Assembly (NCBI GenBank): GCA_038328575.1
Contig: JBBQMD010000007.1
Coordinates: 1-64,000 of the forward strand
From: JACVCS01 sp038328575
GTDB taxonomy: Bacteria > Planctomycetota > Phycisphaerae > Phycisphaerales > UBA1924
Length of the DNA: 64,000 nt
Direction: 5' to 3'
A model generated the notes under the pieces. That model was not told where the DNA came from and did no database searches. It was given only the letters and a program-made list of their open reading frames with translations. The number at the start of each line of letters is the position of its first letter. The stretch's first letter is position 1. Shown here piece after piece: positions 26,634-35,216 of the stretch. The position numbers were made by a program, and so were the translations under genes.

Positions 26634-27203
26634 TCAGTTCGCTTTGGGCTTGTCGCGTTGGGTGATGCGTTGGGCGAGGTTGGCCGCGAGGTCGGTGTCC
26701 TCGGCGGCGGTCATTTCGCTGCGGGGCTGGATGTCTTGCTTGACCAGTTTAGGGTCGGTGTGGCGGCCGCCGAGGCGGACCGACGTGCTGGAGGGCCGCC
26801 AGCCGGGGTAGTACGTCCGCTGGATGAAGACGCGGACGCGCATGTCGGTAGGGTCGCTCGACTCTGTCAGGTCCACGCGTGAAGGGTCGGCGGCGCTGGT
26901 GGAGTTCGCGGGCCGAAACTCGACCCGGACCACGCGATCCAATCGATCGAGCACGTCCTGGGCCGTGCGGACCACGCCGGCCCGCGGCTGCGTCGTCAGC
27001 ACACCGGCGCGAGCGTCCACGCGATCCAGCACCCAGCCGGACTCCAGCAGTTCGTCGCGAGCGGCCTGAAAGCGGGCGGTGTAGGCGGTGGCGGTGACAC
27101 CCTGCGCGGGCGCGGGGGCCTTGTGGCTGGCGGCACAGCCAGCGAGCGAGGCGGCGAGGGAGAGTCCGAGTGTGAGCGGGATCGCGAGCGTGGGGCGGGT
27201 CAT
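26634..27203 (-). CDS. Hypothetical lipoprotein
   Basis: A 189-residue protein with a lipoprotein signal (LGLSLAASLAGC, lipobox LAGC, Cys23). The mature part is alpha/beta with AYTARFQAARDELLESGWVLDRVDARAGVLTTQP, an arrangement seen in planctomycete outer-membrane-type lipoproteins of unknown role. It also has RVRVFIQRTYYPGWRPSSTSVRLGG. I cannot assign a function. TACACT ends 7 nt before the ATG, supporting a leaderless start. The NtrC-type regulator follows 46 bp upstream on the same strand and may read through. Confidence 0.75.
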   Translation of the reverse strand: MTRPTLAIPLTLGLSLAASLAGCAASHKAPAPAQGVTATAYTARFQAARDELLESGWVLDRVDARAGVLTTQPRAGVVRTAQDVLDRLDRVVRVEFRPANSTSAADPSRVDLTESSDPTDMRVRVFIQRTYYPGWRPSSTSVRLGGRHTDPKLVKQDIQPRSEMTAAEDTDLAANLAQRITQRDKPKAN

Positions 27204-27249
27204 GCCGAGGAGTGTACAGCGTGGGACGCCTCGGAGCGACCGGCGTTGA

Positions 27250-28833
27250 CTAGCCCCCCGCGGCTTCTTTACCCGGGTCGATGGCGAGTTGCCGCATCTT
27301 TTTGTAGAGCGTGGTGCGGTTGATGCCGAGGCGCTCCGCGGCCTTCATGCGGTTGTAGCCGCTGGCCTTGAGGGCGTCGAGGATGATGCGGCGCTCGGGC
27401 TCGCGCATGGCGGCTTCAAGAGATTGCGTGATGGGGGCGGCTGGCTGCGGTGCGGGTGCGCCGATGGGCGGCGTGTGTGGGAAGGGGCCGCCGGGGCGTG
27501 GGTATGGCGCTGGCGCGAGGTCTGGTGACGGGCTTGGGCTCGCTGGCGAGGACATGACGCCCGGGCTCCACATCGGAGCGGTCGCGACGGGTGAGCCGGT
27601 GATGACGTGCGGGGGCAGGTCTTCGAGCGTGACGGTGGGGCGACGGCTGAGCACGACGGCGCGCTCGATGATGTTGCCCAGTTCGCGGACGTTGCCCGGG
27701 AACGGGTAGCGGCGCAGCGCGTCCATGGCCTGCTGGTCAACTCCAGTGACGACGCGCCCGATGGAGGCGGAGTGCTGGCGAAGGAAGTGCTCGACGAGCA
27801 TCGTGACATCGCTGACCCGCTCGCGCAATGGCGGCAGCTCGATCTTGACCACGTTGATCCGGTAGTACAGGTCCTGGCGGAAGCGCCCCGACGCGACCAG
27901 GTCTTCCAGCGCCTGGTTGCTGGCGAGGATGACGCGGCAGTCCACCTCGACGGTGTCGTTGCTGCCGACAGGCTCGAACTTGCGCTCTTGCAGGACGCGC
28001 AGGAGCTTGAGCTGCATGCCCGGGCTGGCGCTGTTGATCTCGTCGAGGAAGATGGTTCCGCCGCTGGCGGCGAGGAACTTGCCGGCTTTGTCCGCATGAG
28101 CGCCGGTGAAGCTGCCCTTGACGTGCCCGAAGAGCTCGCTTTCGAGGAGTGTTTCGGGGATGCTGCCGCAGGCGAGCTCGACGAAGGGCTTGCTGCGACG
28201 GGGTGAGCGATGGTGGATGGCGTGGGCGATGAGGCTCTTGCCGGTGCCGCTCTCGCCGGTCATGAGCACGGTGGTCTTGGTGGGCGCCACGGCCTCGATG
28301 AGGTCGTAGGTCTTGAGCATCCGCGGGTCGGCGCCGATGATCGAGTCGAGCCCGAAGCGCACGTCAAGCTGTTGGCGCAGCTCGCGGTTCTCGGCTTGGA
28401 GCGTGGCTTGGCGCAGGGCGCGTTCGAGGGCGATGCGCAGCTCGCTATCGACGACGGGCTTGGTGAGAAAGTCGGTCGCGCCCATGCGCACGGCGCGCAC
28501 GGCGTTCTCGATCGTGCCGTAGCCGGTGAGCATGAGCATGGCGGTGCCGGGGTGATCGCTGACGACGCGTTTGAGGAGCTCGAGGCCGTCGAGCTTGGGC
28601 ATGGCGACGTCGGAGATGATGACCTCGAAGGGGCGTGCGGGGGTGCTAGCTGATTCGCCTTTTTCAGCCGCGGAGATGGCGAGGAGTGCCTCTTCGCCAT
28701 CGAGGGCGGTGCTGACATCGCAGCGTTCAGCGCGCAGGAACTCCGCGAGTGACTCGGCGACAATCGGGTCATCATCAACCACGAGGACGCGATGGTTCCC
28801 GCCGGTGTCTTTGTTGAGTTTGAGTGCGGTCAT
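27250..28833 (-). CDS. Sigma-54-dependent response regulator (NtrC family)
   Basis: A 527-residue protein with a receiver domain (VLVVDDD at 16-22, phospho-acceptor D75) and a sigma-54 AAA+ domain. The latter has Walker A GESGTGKS at 193-200, the sigma-54 loop GSFTGA at 240-245 (variant of GAFTGA) and Walker B IFLDE near 261-265. A Pro-rich linker (PSPSPDLAPAPYPRP) and a C-terminal Fis-type HTH (AAERLGINRTTLYKKM) follow. It should activate sigma-54 promoters when phosphorylated. Its gene starts 2 bp after the stop of the histidine kinase, so the two are translationally linked. The start at 28833 is the ATG next to that stop. Confidence 0.93.
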   Translation of the reverse strand: MTALKLNKDTGGNHRVLVVDDDPIVAESLAEFLRAERCDVSTALDGEEALLAISAAEKGESASTPARPFEVIISDVAMPKLDGLELLKRVVSDHPGTAMLMLTGYGTIENAVRAVRMGATDFLTKPVVDSELRIALERALRQATLQAENRELRQQLDVRFGLDSIIGADPRMLKTYDLIEAVAPTKTTVLMTGESGTGKSLIAHAIHHRSPRRSKPFVELACGSIPETLLESELFGHVKGSFTGAHADKAGKFLAASGGTIFLDEINSASPGMQLKLLRVLQERKFEPVGSNDTVEVDCRVILASNQALEDLVASGRFRQDLYYRINVVKIELPPLRERVSDVTMLVEHFLRQHSASIGRVVTGVDQQAMDALRRYPFPGNVRELGNIIERAVVLSRRPTVTLEDLPPHVITGSPVATAPMWSPGVMSSPASPSPSPDLAPAPYPRPGGPFPHTPPIGAPAPQPAAPITQSLEAAMREPERRIILDALKASGYNRMKAAERLGINRTTLYKKMRQLAIDPGKEAAGG

Positions 28834-28835
28834 GG

Positions 28836-29762
28836 TCAGGCTCGCGGTTCGGGCGGGGATTCGGTCGGCGCGTCGGGCCAGGGGGCGAGGCGGTTTGCCT
28901 CGCGAGGGAGCCAGACGCTGAGGCATGCACCGGGCTTGTCGATGCGGTTTCCCAGGTCCATCCAGCCGCCATGCTGCTCGATGAGCTCGCGCACGAGCGC
29001 GAGGCCGACGCCGAGGTGGCCGCGTTTGGTGGTCGCGCCGGGCGAGCCAGCACCGAGGCGAAACAGGGCGGGGGAAACGCCGGGGCCGTTGTCGCTGATG
29101 GTGATTCGAAGGCCGGCTCGCCCGCCGGCGGGCGCGTCATCGACACGGACCTCGACCGATCCGGTGTTCAGGGGGGTGTGGGGGGGGATTGGGGTGAGGG
29201 GGGGCAGGGTGCGCGAGGTGCGGGCCTCGCTGATGGCCTCGATGGCGTTGCGCACTGCGTTCAGGACGATTGTGTAGACGCACATGGCTGGCGCGCGCCC
29301 CGCGGCCTCGTCGATCGTCGCGATGACCTCGATGCTTTGCTCGGTCGCCAGCGGCTCGGCGATCGCGATGGCGGAGCCGACGGCCTCGTTGATCGTGCCG
29401 GGCGTCAGCCACGCGCGCTTGTCGCGCCCCGCGGCGTGGTCTACGCAGACGGTCATCTGTTCCAAGGCAGCGCGGATGACTTTGAGCCGGCGCTCCAGAT
29501 CCTGCTCCTGGCCGGGCTCGATGGAAGTACGGGTCAGCGCGCCGCTCATAAGCGAGACGTGGCGCAGGGTGCCATCCAAGAGGCTGGACAGTTCGTGAAT
29601 GAGGGCGGTGAGACGCTCGCTGATGGCGCCAGCCTCGGCGCGGATCTGGCGTGCTCCCGGGGCGAGCTGTTGCCCGACGCGAATAACTTTGGGCTGGCCA
29701 AGCGGGCGCGTCGGGTCTTCACTGCGCGCACTGTCGTCCTGAGGCCTCATGTGGCGATTCAT
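28836..29762 (-). CDS. Soluble sensor histidine kinase, partner of the NtrC-type regulator
   Basis: About 308 residues with no membrane segment and no PAS or other sensor domain. The phospho-acceptor helix contains LIHELSSLLDGTLRHV (His about 56-58). The ATP-binding domain has the N-box NAVRNAIEAI, DNGPGV and GHLGVGLALVRELIEQHGG. A Pro/Thr loop (TLPPLTPIPPHTPLNTG) is inserted in the ATP lid region and is encoded by the G-rich tract at 29171-29209. Input must come from another protein. An upstream GTG at 29768 is an alternative start. Confidence 0.85.
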   Translation of the reverse strand: MNRHMRPQDDSARSEDPTRPLGQPKVIRVGQQLAPGARQIRAEAGAISERLTALIHELSSLLDGTLRHVSLMSGALTRTSIEPGQEQDLERRLKVIRAALEQMTVCVDHAAGRDKRAWLTPGTINEAVGSAIAIAEPLATEQSIEVIATIDEAAGRAPAMCVYTIVLNAVRNAIEAISEARTSRTLPPLTPIPPHTPLNTGSVEVRVDDAPAGGRAGLRITISDNGPGVSPALFRLGAGSPGATTKRGHLGVGLALVRELIEQHGGWMDLGNRIDKPGACLSVWLPREANRLAPWPDAPTESPPEPRA

Positions 29763-29856
29763 CGACACGACCGGGAGGCGACTTCAGCCGAGCGCCTGCA
29801 AATGGCCACAAGCATGACCACCGCCCTAGTCTTTGGCCCTTTTCTGGAGCGCACCC

Positions 29857-31314
29857 ATGGCGGACGTGTTGATGTTGAGCGTGAGCGGCTGTCGCGGCGT
29901 GGTGGGATCGTCGCTGACCCCGCAGATAGTGGCCCGGTTCGCGGGGACGATCGGGAGATTCTTGCGCGACGAACGCCCGGCGAACGCCAAGGCCAAGCGC
30001 CGGCCCATGGTGGTGGTGGCGCGCGACGGGCGCGCGGGCGGGCACATGGTTCGTGACGCGGCCCGGGCCGGGCTCTTGGCAGCGGGGTGTGACGTGGTGG
30101 ACATTGGCATCGCGATGACGCCGTCGTGCGCTGTGAGCGTGGATTCGCTGGACGCTGACGCGGGGGTCGTGCTCACGGCAAGCCACAACCCGCAGCAATG
30201 GAACGGAATGAAGTTCATCCTGCGGGCGCGCGGGAAGAACTCGGGGTTGTTCGGATCGTCAGCCTGCGCACCGGCGAAGGCGACAGCGGATCGAGTGATT
30301 CAAGCGTTTCGCGATGGGCAGGGGCAAGAAGCGGATGAGACCCTGGTGACGTGGGACCAAGTGGGCGAGATCGAAGAGGCGCCGACTGAGGGTGGATTTT
30401 TGCACGCGTCAAGAGCCGCCGAGGCGATTGCGGAGCTTGGGTTTGCGTCAGCGATCAAGAAGCGAAAGTTCAAGGTCGTGCTGGATTGCGTCAACGGCGC
30501 GGGGCGGATGATCTCGCCGAGCTGGCTGAGCGCGGGCGGGAGCACCGTGATGGCTCTTGGCGACGATGATTCAGGTCTGTTCCCGCACACGCCGGAGCCG
30601 ACACGAGAAAACTTGGTGAGCCTGAGCAAGGCGATGAAGAAGGCGCGGGCGGACGTTGGCTTTGCGCAGGATCCGGACGCGGACCGGCTGGCGATCGTCG
30701 ATGAGCGAGGAGCGTACATCGGTGAGGAGTACACGCTGGTATTGGCGACGATGGCGCTGGGCGAGGCGGGGGCGCTGAAGAAGGGCCAGACGCTGGTGGT
30801 GAACCTGTCGACGAGCCGGATGATTGAGGATATCGCGGCGCGGTATGGTTGCCGCGTGCAGCGGTCGGCGGTGGGCGAAGCGAACGTCGTGGAGTTGATG
30901 AAGGCGCTCAAAAGCCCGCTGGGGGGAGAGGGCAACGGCGGGGTGATCTGGCCGCGGGTGACATACATTCGCGATTCGCTGGGTGCGATGGGGTTGGTGC
31001 TGGGGTTGATGGCGGGGACGAAGAAGCCGCTGAGCGAGATCGTGAAGACGATCCCGGCATATGCGATCACCAAACGGAAGGTGGACCTCAAGGACCAGGC
31101 GGACGCGAAGCGGGCGGGCGAGGCCATCGCGAAGCAGTACGCCAGCGAGCGGATCGACCGGCAAGACGGCGTGCGCGTGGACTTTGACCAAGAGCGCGCG
31201 TGGCTGCACGTGCGCGCGAGTAATACGGAGCCGATCATGCGGTTGATCGCGGAGGCCCCGAGCCAGAAGCTGGCGACGAAGATTCTGGATGACGCGGCCC
31301 GCGTAATCGGGTGA
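29857..31314 (+). CDS. Phosphoglucosamine mutase/phosphomannomutase-type hexose mutase
   Basis: A 485-residue alpha-D-phosphohexomutase: N-terminal SGCRGVVG, the active-site phosphoserine loop TASHNPQQWNGMK (S109), the metal loop DPDADRLAIVD and the C-terminal phosphate-binding RASNTEPIMR. It interconverts hexose-1- and -6-phosphates. The likely substrate is glucosamine (GlmM, for cell-wall UDP-GlcNAc), but mannose or glucose phosphates are possible, so I give no symbol. GGAG lies about 8 nt before the ATG at 29857. It is transcribed divergently from the histidine kinase. Confidence 0.85.
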   Translation: MADVLMLSVSGCRGVVGSSLTPQIVARFAGTIGRFLRDERPANAKAKRRPMVVVARDGRAGGHMVRDAARAGLLAAGCDVVDIGIAMTPSCAVSVDSLDADAGVVLTASHNPQQWNGMKFILRARGKNSGLFGSSACAPAKATADRVIQAFRDGQGQEADETLVTWDQVGEIEEAPTEGGFLHASRAAEAIAELGFASAIKKRKFKVVLDCVNGAGRMISPSWLSAGGSTVMALGDDDSGLFPHTPEPTRENLVSLSKAMKKARADVGFAQDPDADRLAIVDERGAYIGEEYTLVLATMALGEAGALKKGQTLVVNLSTSRMIEDIAARYGCRVQRSAVGEANVVELMKALKSPLGGEGNGGVIWPRVTYIRDSLGAMGLVLGLMAGTKKPLSEIVKTIPAYAITKRKVDLKDQADAKRAGEAIAKQYASERIDRQDGVRVDFDQERAWLHVRASNTEPIMRLIAEAPSQKLATKILDDAARVIG

Positions 31315-31334
31315 GCGGTGGGTCCGCGATTGCG

Positions 31335-31634
31335 TCAGGGCGTTTGTTCCTCGGGCGCGATGACTTCGACGAGGGTGACTTGTTGCATGAGGAAGGTCAC
31401 TCGGACGTGCTGGTTGGGCGCGAGCGTCGCGCCGGGGGCCAGGGCGTGAGCCGCAACGCGCAGGCGGGTGGCCTGATCGGTGGCGACCTGCTCGGCGGTT
31501 TGCAGGAGGAGGTCGAGGTAGCGGTCGCCGTGGATCGACACGGGCGAGGCGGAGATGACGCGGCCGGAGATGTGACCTGCCAGGGGAAGCACGCCGAAGC
31601 GTACCCGGGCGCGTCGAGGTGCGGGACGGGACAC
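31335..31634 (-). CDS. Small hypothetical protein
   Basis: A 99-residue protein with a GTG start and high GC at third codon positions, arguing for real coding. It looks like a small beta-barrel (GVLPLAGHISGRVISASPVSIHGDRYLDLLL ... RVTFLMQQVTLVEVIAP). No family is recognised. It is divergent from the 90-residue gene at 31653, with 18 bp between the starts. Confidence 0.55.
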   Translation of the reverse strand: MSRPAPRRARVRFGVLPLAGHISGRVISASPVSIHGDRYLDLLLQTAEQVATDQATRLRVAAHALAPGATLAPNQHVRVTFLMQQVTLVEVIAPEEQTP

Positions 31635-31652
31635 GCGTGCTAAACTGAGAGC

Positions 31653-31925
31653 ATGATGACGATCAAGCTTTCAATCGGTGATCAGGTGCGCGTCACGCAG
31701 CAGGTGGCGCGCCAGCCGCTGGGTGGCGGCCCGATGGTCACCGAGGTTCAAGGCGAGGTGATCAAGTTCGACCAGATGAAGACCGGCTCGTGGTACGCCC
31801 ATGGGAAGGACGACAAGCTGTGGCTCGAAAGTCTGATCCTCAAGAAGCCCGACGGCGAGATCGTGTACCTGAACCTTGATCAGAACTCGAACGTCGAAGT
31901 CACGCGGGCGGCGAGCGTCGGGTGA
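31653..31925 (+). CDS. Small conserved-looking hypothetical protein
   Basis: 90 residues, acidic-basic mixed, all-beta appearance: IKLSIGDQVRVTQQVA, VQGEVIKFDQMKTGSWYAHGKDDKLWLESLILKKPDGEIVYLNLD. The motif layout suggests a small SH3- or KOW-like barrel, possibly nucleic-acid or protein binding. TAAACT (31641-31646) ends 6 nt before the ATG, giving a leaderless signature. It is followed by the HMA lipoprotein gene in the same direction. Confidence 0.7.
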   Translation: MMTIKLSIGDQVRVTQQVARQPLGGGPMVTEVQGEVIKFDQMKTGSWYAHGKDDKLWLESLILKKPDGEIVYLNLDQNSNVEVTRAASVG

Positions 31926-31988
31926 GCAAGGCGGGGTGGGGGGCACGAGGGCTGGGTGTGTTCACGAAGTGAACTGGAGAGAATTATC

Positions 31989-32381
31989 ATGATCACCGTT
32001 CGCACGTTTATCGTGGGTCTTGGGCTGACGGCGCTGACGATCGGCGCGTGCGAGCGGCGGAACGCCGAAGCAACGAACGCGGCGAAGGTGGGGGGAGCGG
32101 CTCGAGCGTCGGAGACGGTGCCGCCGCGAGCGAAGGCGGAATCCATCGCGGAGCTGACGCTGGAGGTCGATGGCATGGTGTGCCAAGGGTGTGTTGCTGA
32201 TGTTCGCGAGGTGCTCATGGCGGTGCCGGGGGTCGTGGACGTGAACGTCACTTTGGAGACCAAGCGCGTGGTGGTGAAGGTGGATGCGAAGAACCCGCCT
32301 GAGGCAGCGGGGCTGTGCCGCGTGTTGATTGACGCGGGGCATGAAGCGCGGGTGGCGGAGATGGCGCCGAAGAAGTCGTGA
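31989..32381 (+). CDS. Lipoprotein with heavy-metal-associated (HMA) domain
   Basis: A 130-residue protein. The signal ends at a weak lipobox (TIGAC, Cys21). The mature domain is an HMA fold with the metal-binding loop DGMVCQGC (C65 and C68), followed by VDVNVTLETKRVVVKVD and a LIDAGHEARV tail. It is likely a periplasmic copper or zinc/mercury-binding protein in the style of MerP or CopZ. No transporter is adjacent. GGAGAG lies 8 nt before the ATG. Confidence 0.83.
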   Translation: MITVRTFIVGLGLTALTIGACERRNAEATNAAKVGGAARASETVPPRAKAESIAELTLEVDGMVCQGCVADVREVLMAVPGVVDVNVTLETKRVVVKVDAKNPPEAAGLCRVLIDAGHEARVAEMAPKKS

Positions 32382-32496
32382 GCGCACGGGCGCGCGCGAC
32401 CGCCGGTGCGGGTCGATCGTAAATGCCGCAGGGTCGCGTGCTGAAGACCTGGGTTGTGCGGAGTGTCCCGGAGCGTGTGCGCTCGGGGTTCGCCCG

Positions 32497-34038
32497 TTAG
32501 ATCTTGATCTGCGGGCGCCCGGTTTCGGGCCAGTCGATGTGGAAGAACTGGCCACGGGGCTGGTCGACGCGTTCGTAGGTGTGGGCGCCGAAGTAGTCGC
32601 GCTGGGCCTGGAGCAGGTTGGCCGGGAGGCGAGCGCTGCGATAGGAATCGAAGTAGCTCAGCGCGCTGGCAAACGCCGGTACCGGTACGCCATCGACCGC
32701 GGCCCGGGCGACCACGGCGCGCCAGTTGGCCTGATTCTGCTGGATGACGCTGGCGAAGTACGGGTCTAGCAGGAGATTGGAGAGGTCAGCCTTGCGCTGA
32801 TAGGCCTCGAAGATCTTTTGCAGGAAGCGGGCACGAATGATGCAGCCGCCGCGGAAGATCATGGAGATCTCGCCCAGCTTGAGGTTCCAGGCGTTCGCCT
32901 TGCTCGCGGCGGCCATGAGGGCGAAGCCCTGGGCATAGGAGCAGATTTTGCTGCAGTAGAGCGCATCGCGCACGCAGCGCACCCAGTTCTTCTGCGTGTT
33001 GCCGTGGTCGTGATGATGGGTCGCCGGCGGGTGAAGGATGGTGCTGGCCAGAACGCGCTCGTCCTTGTTGGCGCTCATGGTGCGGGCGAAGACCGCCTCG
33101 GCCATCGTGGGCGCCGCGACGCCAAGGTCTAGCGCGCTGTTGATCGTCCACTTGCCGGTGCCCTTCTGGCCCGCGGCGTCGAGCACCACGTCCACAAAGT
33201 CCTTGCCGGTGACGGGGTCCTTCTGCATCAGGATGTCGGCGGTGATCTCGATGAGGAAGCTGTCGAGGTCGCCAGCGTTCCAGTCCGTAAACGCGGCGCT
33301 CATCTCGGCGTTGCTCATGCCCAGGCAGTCGCGCATGAAGTGGTAGGCCTCGCAGATGAGCTGCATGTCGCTGTACTCGATGCCATTGTGCACCATCTTG
33401 ACATAGTGACCGGCGCCGCCGGGGCCGATGTAGGTGGTGCAGGCGACGCCGCCGCTGACGGGCTTGCCGGGCAGTGCGCCGTTGATGGGGTTGCCGGTCT
33501 TCTCATCGACCTTGGCGGCGATGGCGCGCCAGACTGGCTCGAGAAGTTTCCAGGCTTCGGGCGCGCCTCCGGGCATGAGTGAGGGGCCGAAGCGGGCACC
33601 GGTTTCGCCGCCGCTGACGCCGGAGCCGATGAAGAGGAGGCCCATGTCGTTCAGGGCGCGTTCGCGGCGCATGGTGTCGAGCCACTCGGCGTTTCCGCCG
33701 TCAACGACGACGTCACCCTTGGAGAGCAGGGGCTTGAGGGCGTCGATGGTGGCGTCGGTGGCGTGCCCGGCTTTGACCAGGAGGACGATGCGGCGCGGGG
33801 TTTTAATGGAGGCGACAAAGTCTTTGAGCTCAGCGCTCGGGACGAGCCCGCCGCCGGTGGTACCGAAGACGGCGGGGGGATTATCTTGGAAGAAGGCCTC
33901 GGTCTTGGCGGTCGTGCGGTTATAGACCGCGACCTGAAAGCCGTGGTCAGCCATGTTCAGGGCGAGGTTTTTGCCCATGACTTCAAGGCCGATGAGGCCG
34001 ACATCGGCGGTGCTCAGGCCGGGAACAGAAAGGGGCAT
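32497..34038 (-). CDS. gnd: 6-phosphogluconate dehydrogenase, decarboxylating
   Basis: A 513-residue enzyme with a Rossmann N-terminus VGLIGLEVMGKNLALNMADHG, substrate-site GVSGGETGARFGPSLMPGG, and KMVHNGIEYSDMQLICEAY, all diagnostic. It converts 6-phosphogluconate to ribulose-5-phosphate with NADPH formation in the pentose phosphate pathway. It is slightly longer than the E. coli enzyme (468). GGAG lies about 8 nt before the ATG. It is divergent from the yggS-type gene across a 228-bp region that carries a strong G-tract. Confidence 0.96.
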   Translation of the reverse strand: MPLSVPGLSTADVGLIGLEVMGKNLALNMADHGFQVAVYNRTTAKTEAFFQDNPPAVFGTTGGGLVPSAELKDFVASIKTPRRIVLLVKAGHATDATIDALKPLLSKGDVVVDGGNAEWLDTMRRERALNDMGLLFIGSGVSGGETGARFGPSLMPGGAPEAWKLLEPVWRAIAAKVDEKTGNPINGALPGKPVSGGVACTTYIGPGGAGHYVKMVHNGIEYSDMQLICEAYHFMRDCLGMSNAEMSAAFTDWNAGDLDSFLIEITADILMQKDPVTGKDFVDVVLDAAGQKGTGKWTINSALDLGVAAPTMAEAVFARTMSANKDERVLASTILHPPATHHHDHGNTQKNWVRCVRDALYCSKICSYAQGFALMAAASKANAWNLKLGEISMIFRGGCIIRARFLQKIFEAYQRKADLSNLLLDPYFASVIQQNQANWRAVVARAAVDGVPVPAFASALSYFDSYRSARLPANLLQAQRDYFGAHTYERVDQPRGQFFHIDWPETGRPQIKI

Positions 34039-34135
34039 GTGTGCGCTCCAGGGTTGAGAAGGGTCGCCCGAGCATAGTGGGGACGCGCCGAGGGAGCAAC
34101 GGAGCCGAGGGCAATCAGCGGATCGGCGCGGCAGT

Positions 34136-34166
34136 GGGGCGGGGGTGGGGCGGGGGTGGGGGGGGG
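34136..34166 (+). other. Putative G-quadruplex tract
   Basis: Five runs of 4-9 G separated by single T or C (34136-34166) in the intergenic region between gnd and the YggS-type gene. The runs fit the G3+N1-7 pattern many times over. It is upstream of both divergent genes; its role is unproven. Confidence 0.55.
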
Positions 34167-34266
34167 CGAAGCGGGTGATAGAAACTGTGAGGCTCGTGGC
34201 GCTGTGGATATGGATTGTTTCCGCATCGGCGTGCAGAGAGCGCCAGAGACGTTATGCTTGCGCTCC

Positions 34267-35088
34267 ATGGAGCCACCCGTGACCAGTGTCGAGTCTCTGG
34301 CCTCACGCTACGCTGAGGTCCGCCAGCGGATCGACGCCGCGGCGCGGGTGTCGGGGCGCAGCGGGACGGACATCCTGCTGGTAGCAGTGAGCAAGTACGC
34401 GGGGATGGACGAGGTCCGCGAGCTGGTGTCGCTGGGCCACACGGACTTTGGCGAGAACCAAGTCCAGCAGATGCAGCAGCGGGCGGCGATGATCACCGAG
34501 TGGCAGCAGCGCCAGCGCGGCATGTCACAGCTGAAGCCCGCGGGGCCGTCTACCAACGCCAGCGGCGACCGCACGGTGCGCTGGCACATGATCGGCCACC
34601 TGCAGCGCAACAAGGTCCGCAAGGCGATCGACACCGCCCGGCTCATTCATTCGGTGGACTCGCTGCGCGTCGCGGAAGAAATTCAGGCGATCGCGATGCG
34701 GCTGGATCGCGTGGTGGACGTCCTGATCCAGGTCAACTCGTCAGGTGAGGGGTCAAAGTTCGGCATATTGCTGCCAGCGGCGATCCACCTTGCCGAGCAG
34801 ATGGACTCGATGGTGAACCTTCGGGTCCGCGGGTTGATGACGATGGCGGCGCACACGCAGGCACCCGACGAGGCCCGCCCGACCTTTGCCCGGACGCGCG
34901 ATTTGTTCGAGGAGATGAGGCGCGTCGGCCTGGTTTCGTCGGCGTTCAACATCCTATCGATGGGGATGTCGGGCGACTACGAGGCCGCCATCGCGGAGGG
35001 GTCGAACCTTGTCCGGGTCGGATCCGGTATCTTCGGGACCGCGGCACCACAGGGGGACGACGAAACGGCCGATGATGACGCCGACTAG
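34267..35088 (+). CDS. YggS-family PLP homeostasis protein
   Basis: A 273-residue alanine-racemase-fold protein with the PLP lysine in LLVAVSKYAG (K43) and FGENQVQQM, WHMIGHLQRNK, RGLMTMAAH and SMGMSGDYEAAI, the hallmarks of the YggS/PROSC family. It controls intracellular pyridoxal phosphate rather than catalysing a known reaction. The start at 34267 fits the family length, and TATGCT (34253-34258) precedes it by 8 nt. The stop TAG is followed by TG, so a GTG overlapping it could translationally couple to glgP, but a downstream start is preferred for that gene. Confidence 0.92.
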   Translation: MEPPVTSVESLASRYAEVRQRIDAAARVSGRSGTDILLVAVSKYAGMDEVRELVSLGHTDFGENQVQQMQQRAAMITEWQQRQRGMSQLKPAGPSTNASGDRTVRWHMIGHLQRNKVRKAIDTARLIHSVDSLRVAEEIQAIAMRLDRVVDVLIQVNSSGEGSKFGILLPAAIHLAEQMDSMVNLRVRGLMTMAAHTQAPDEARPTFARTRDLFEEMRRVGLVSSAFNILSMGMSGDYEAAIAEGSNLVRVGSGIFGTAAPQGDDETADDDAD

Positions 35089-35216
35089 TGTCGAGCCTTT
35101 CATTCTCGGACCTCGTTTCGACCGCCGTTCAGAAACCGTCTGTTCACGCCATGGCCCGGGTCCCCCGGGGCTCCGCCTTCGGCGTGCCGGTCATCACCGC
35201 TTTTAACAGGGTTGCT

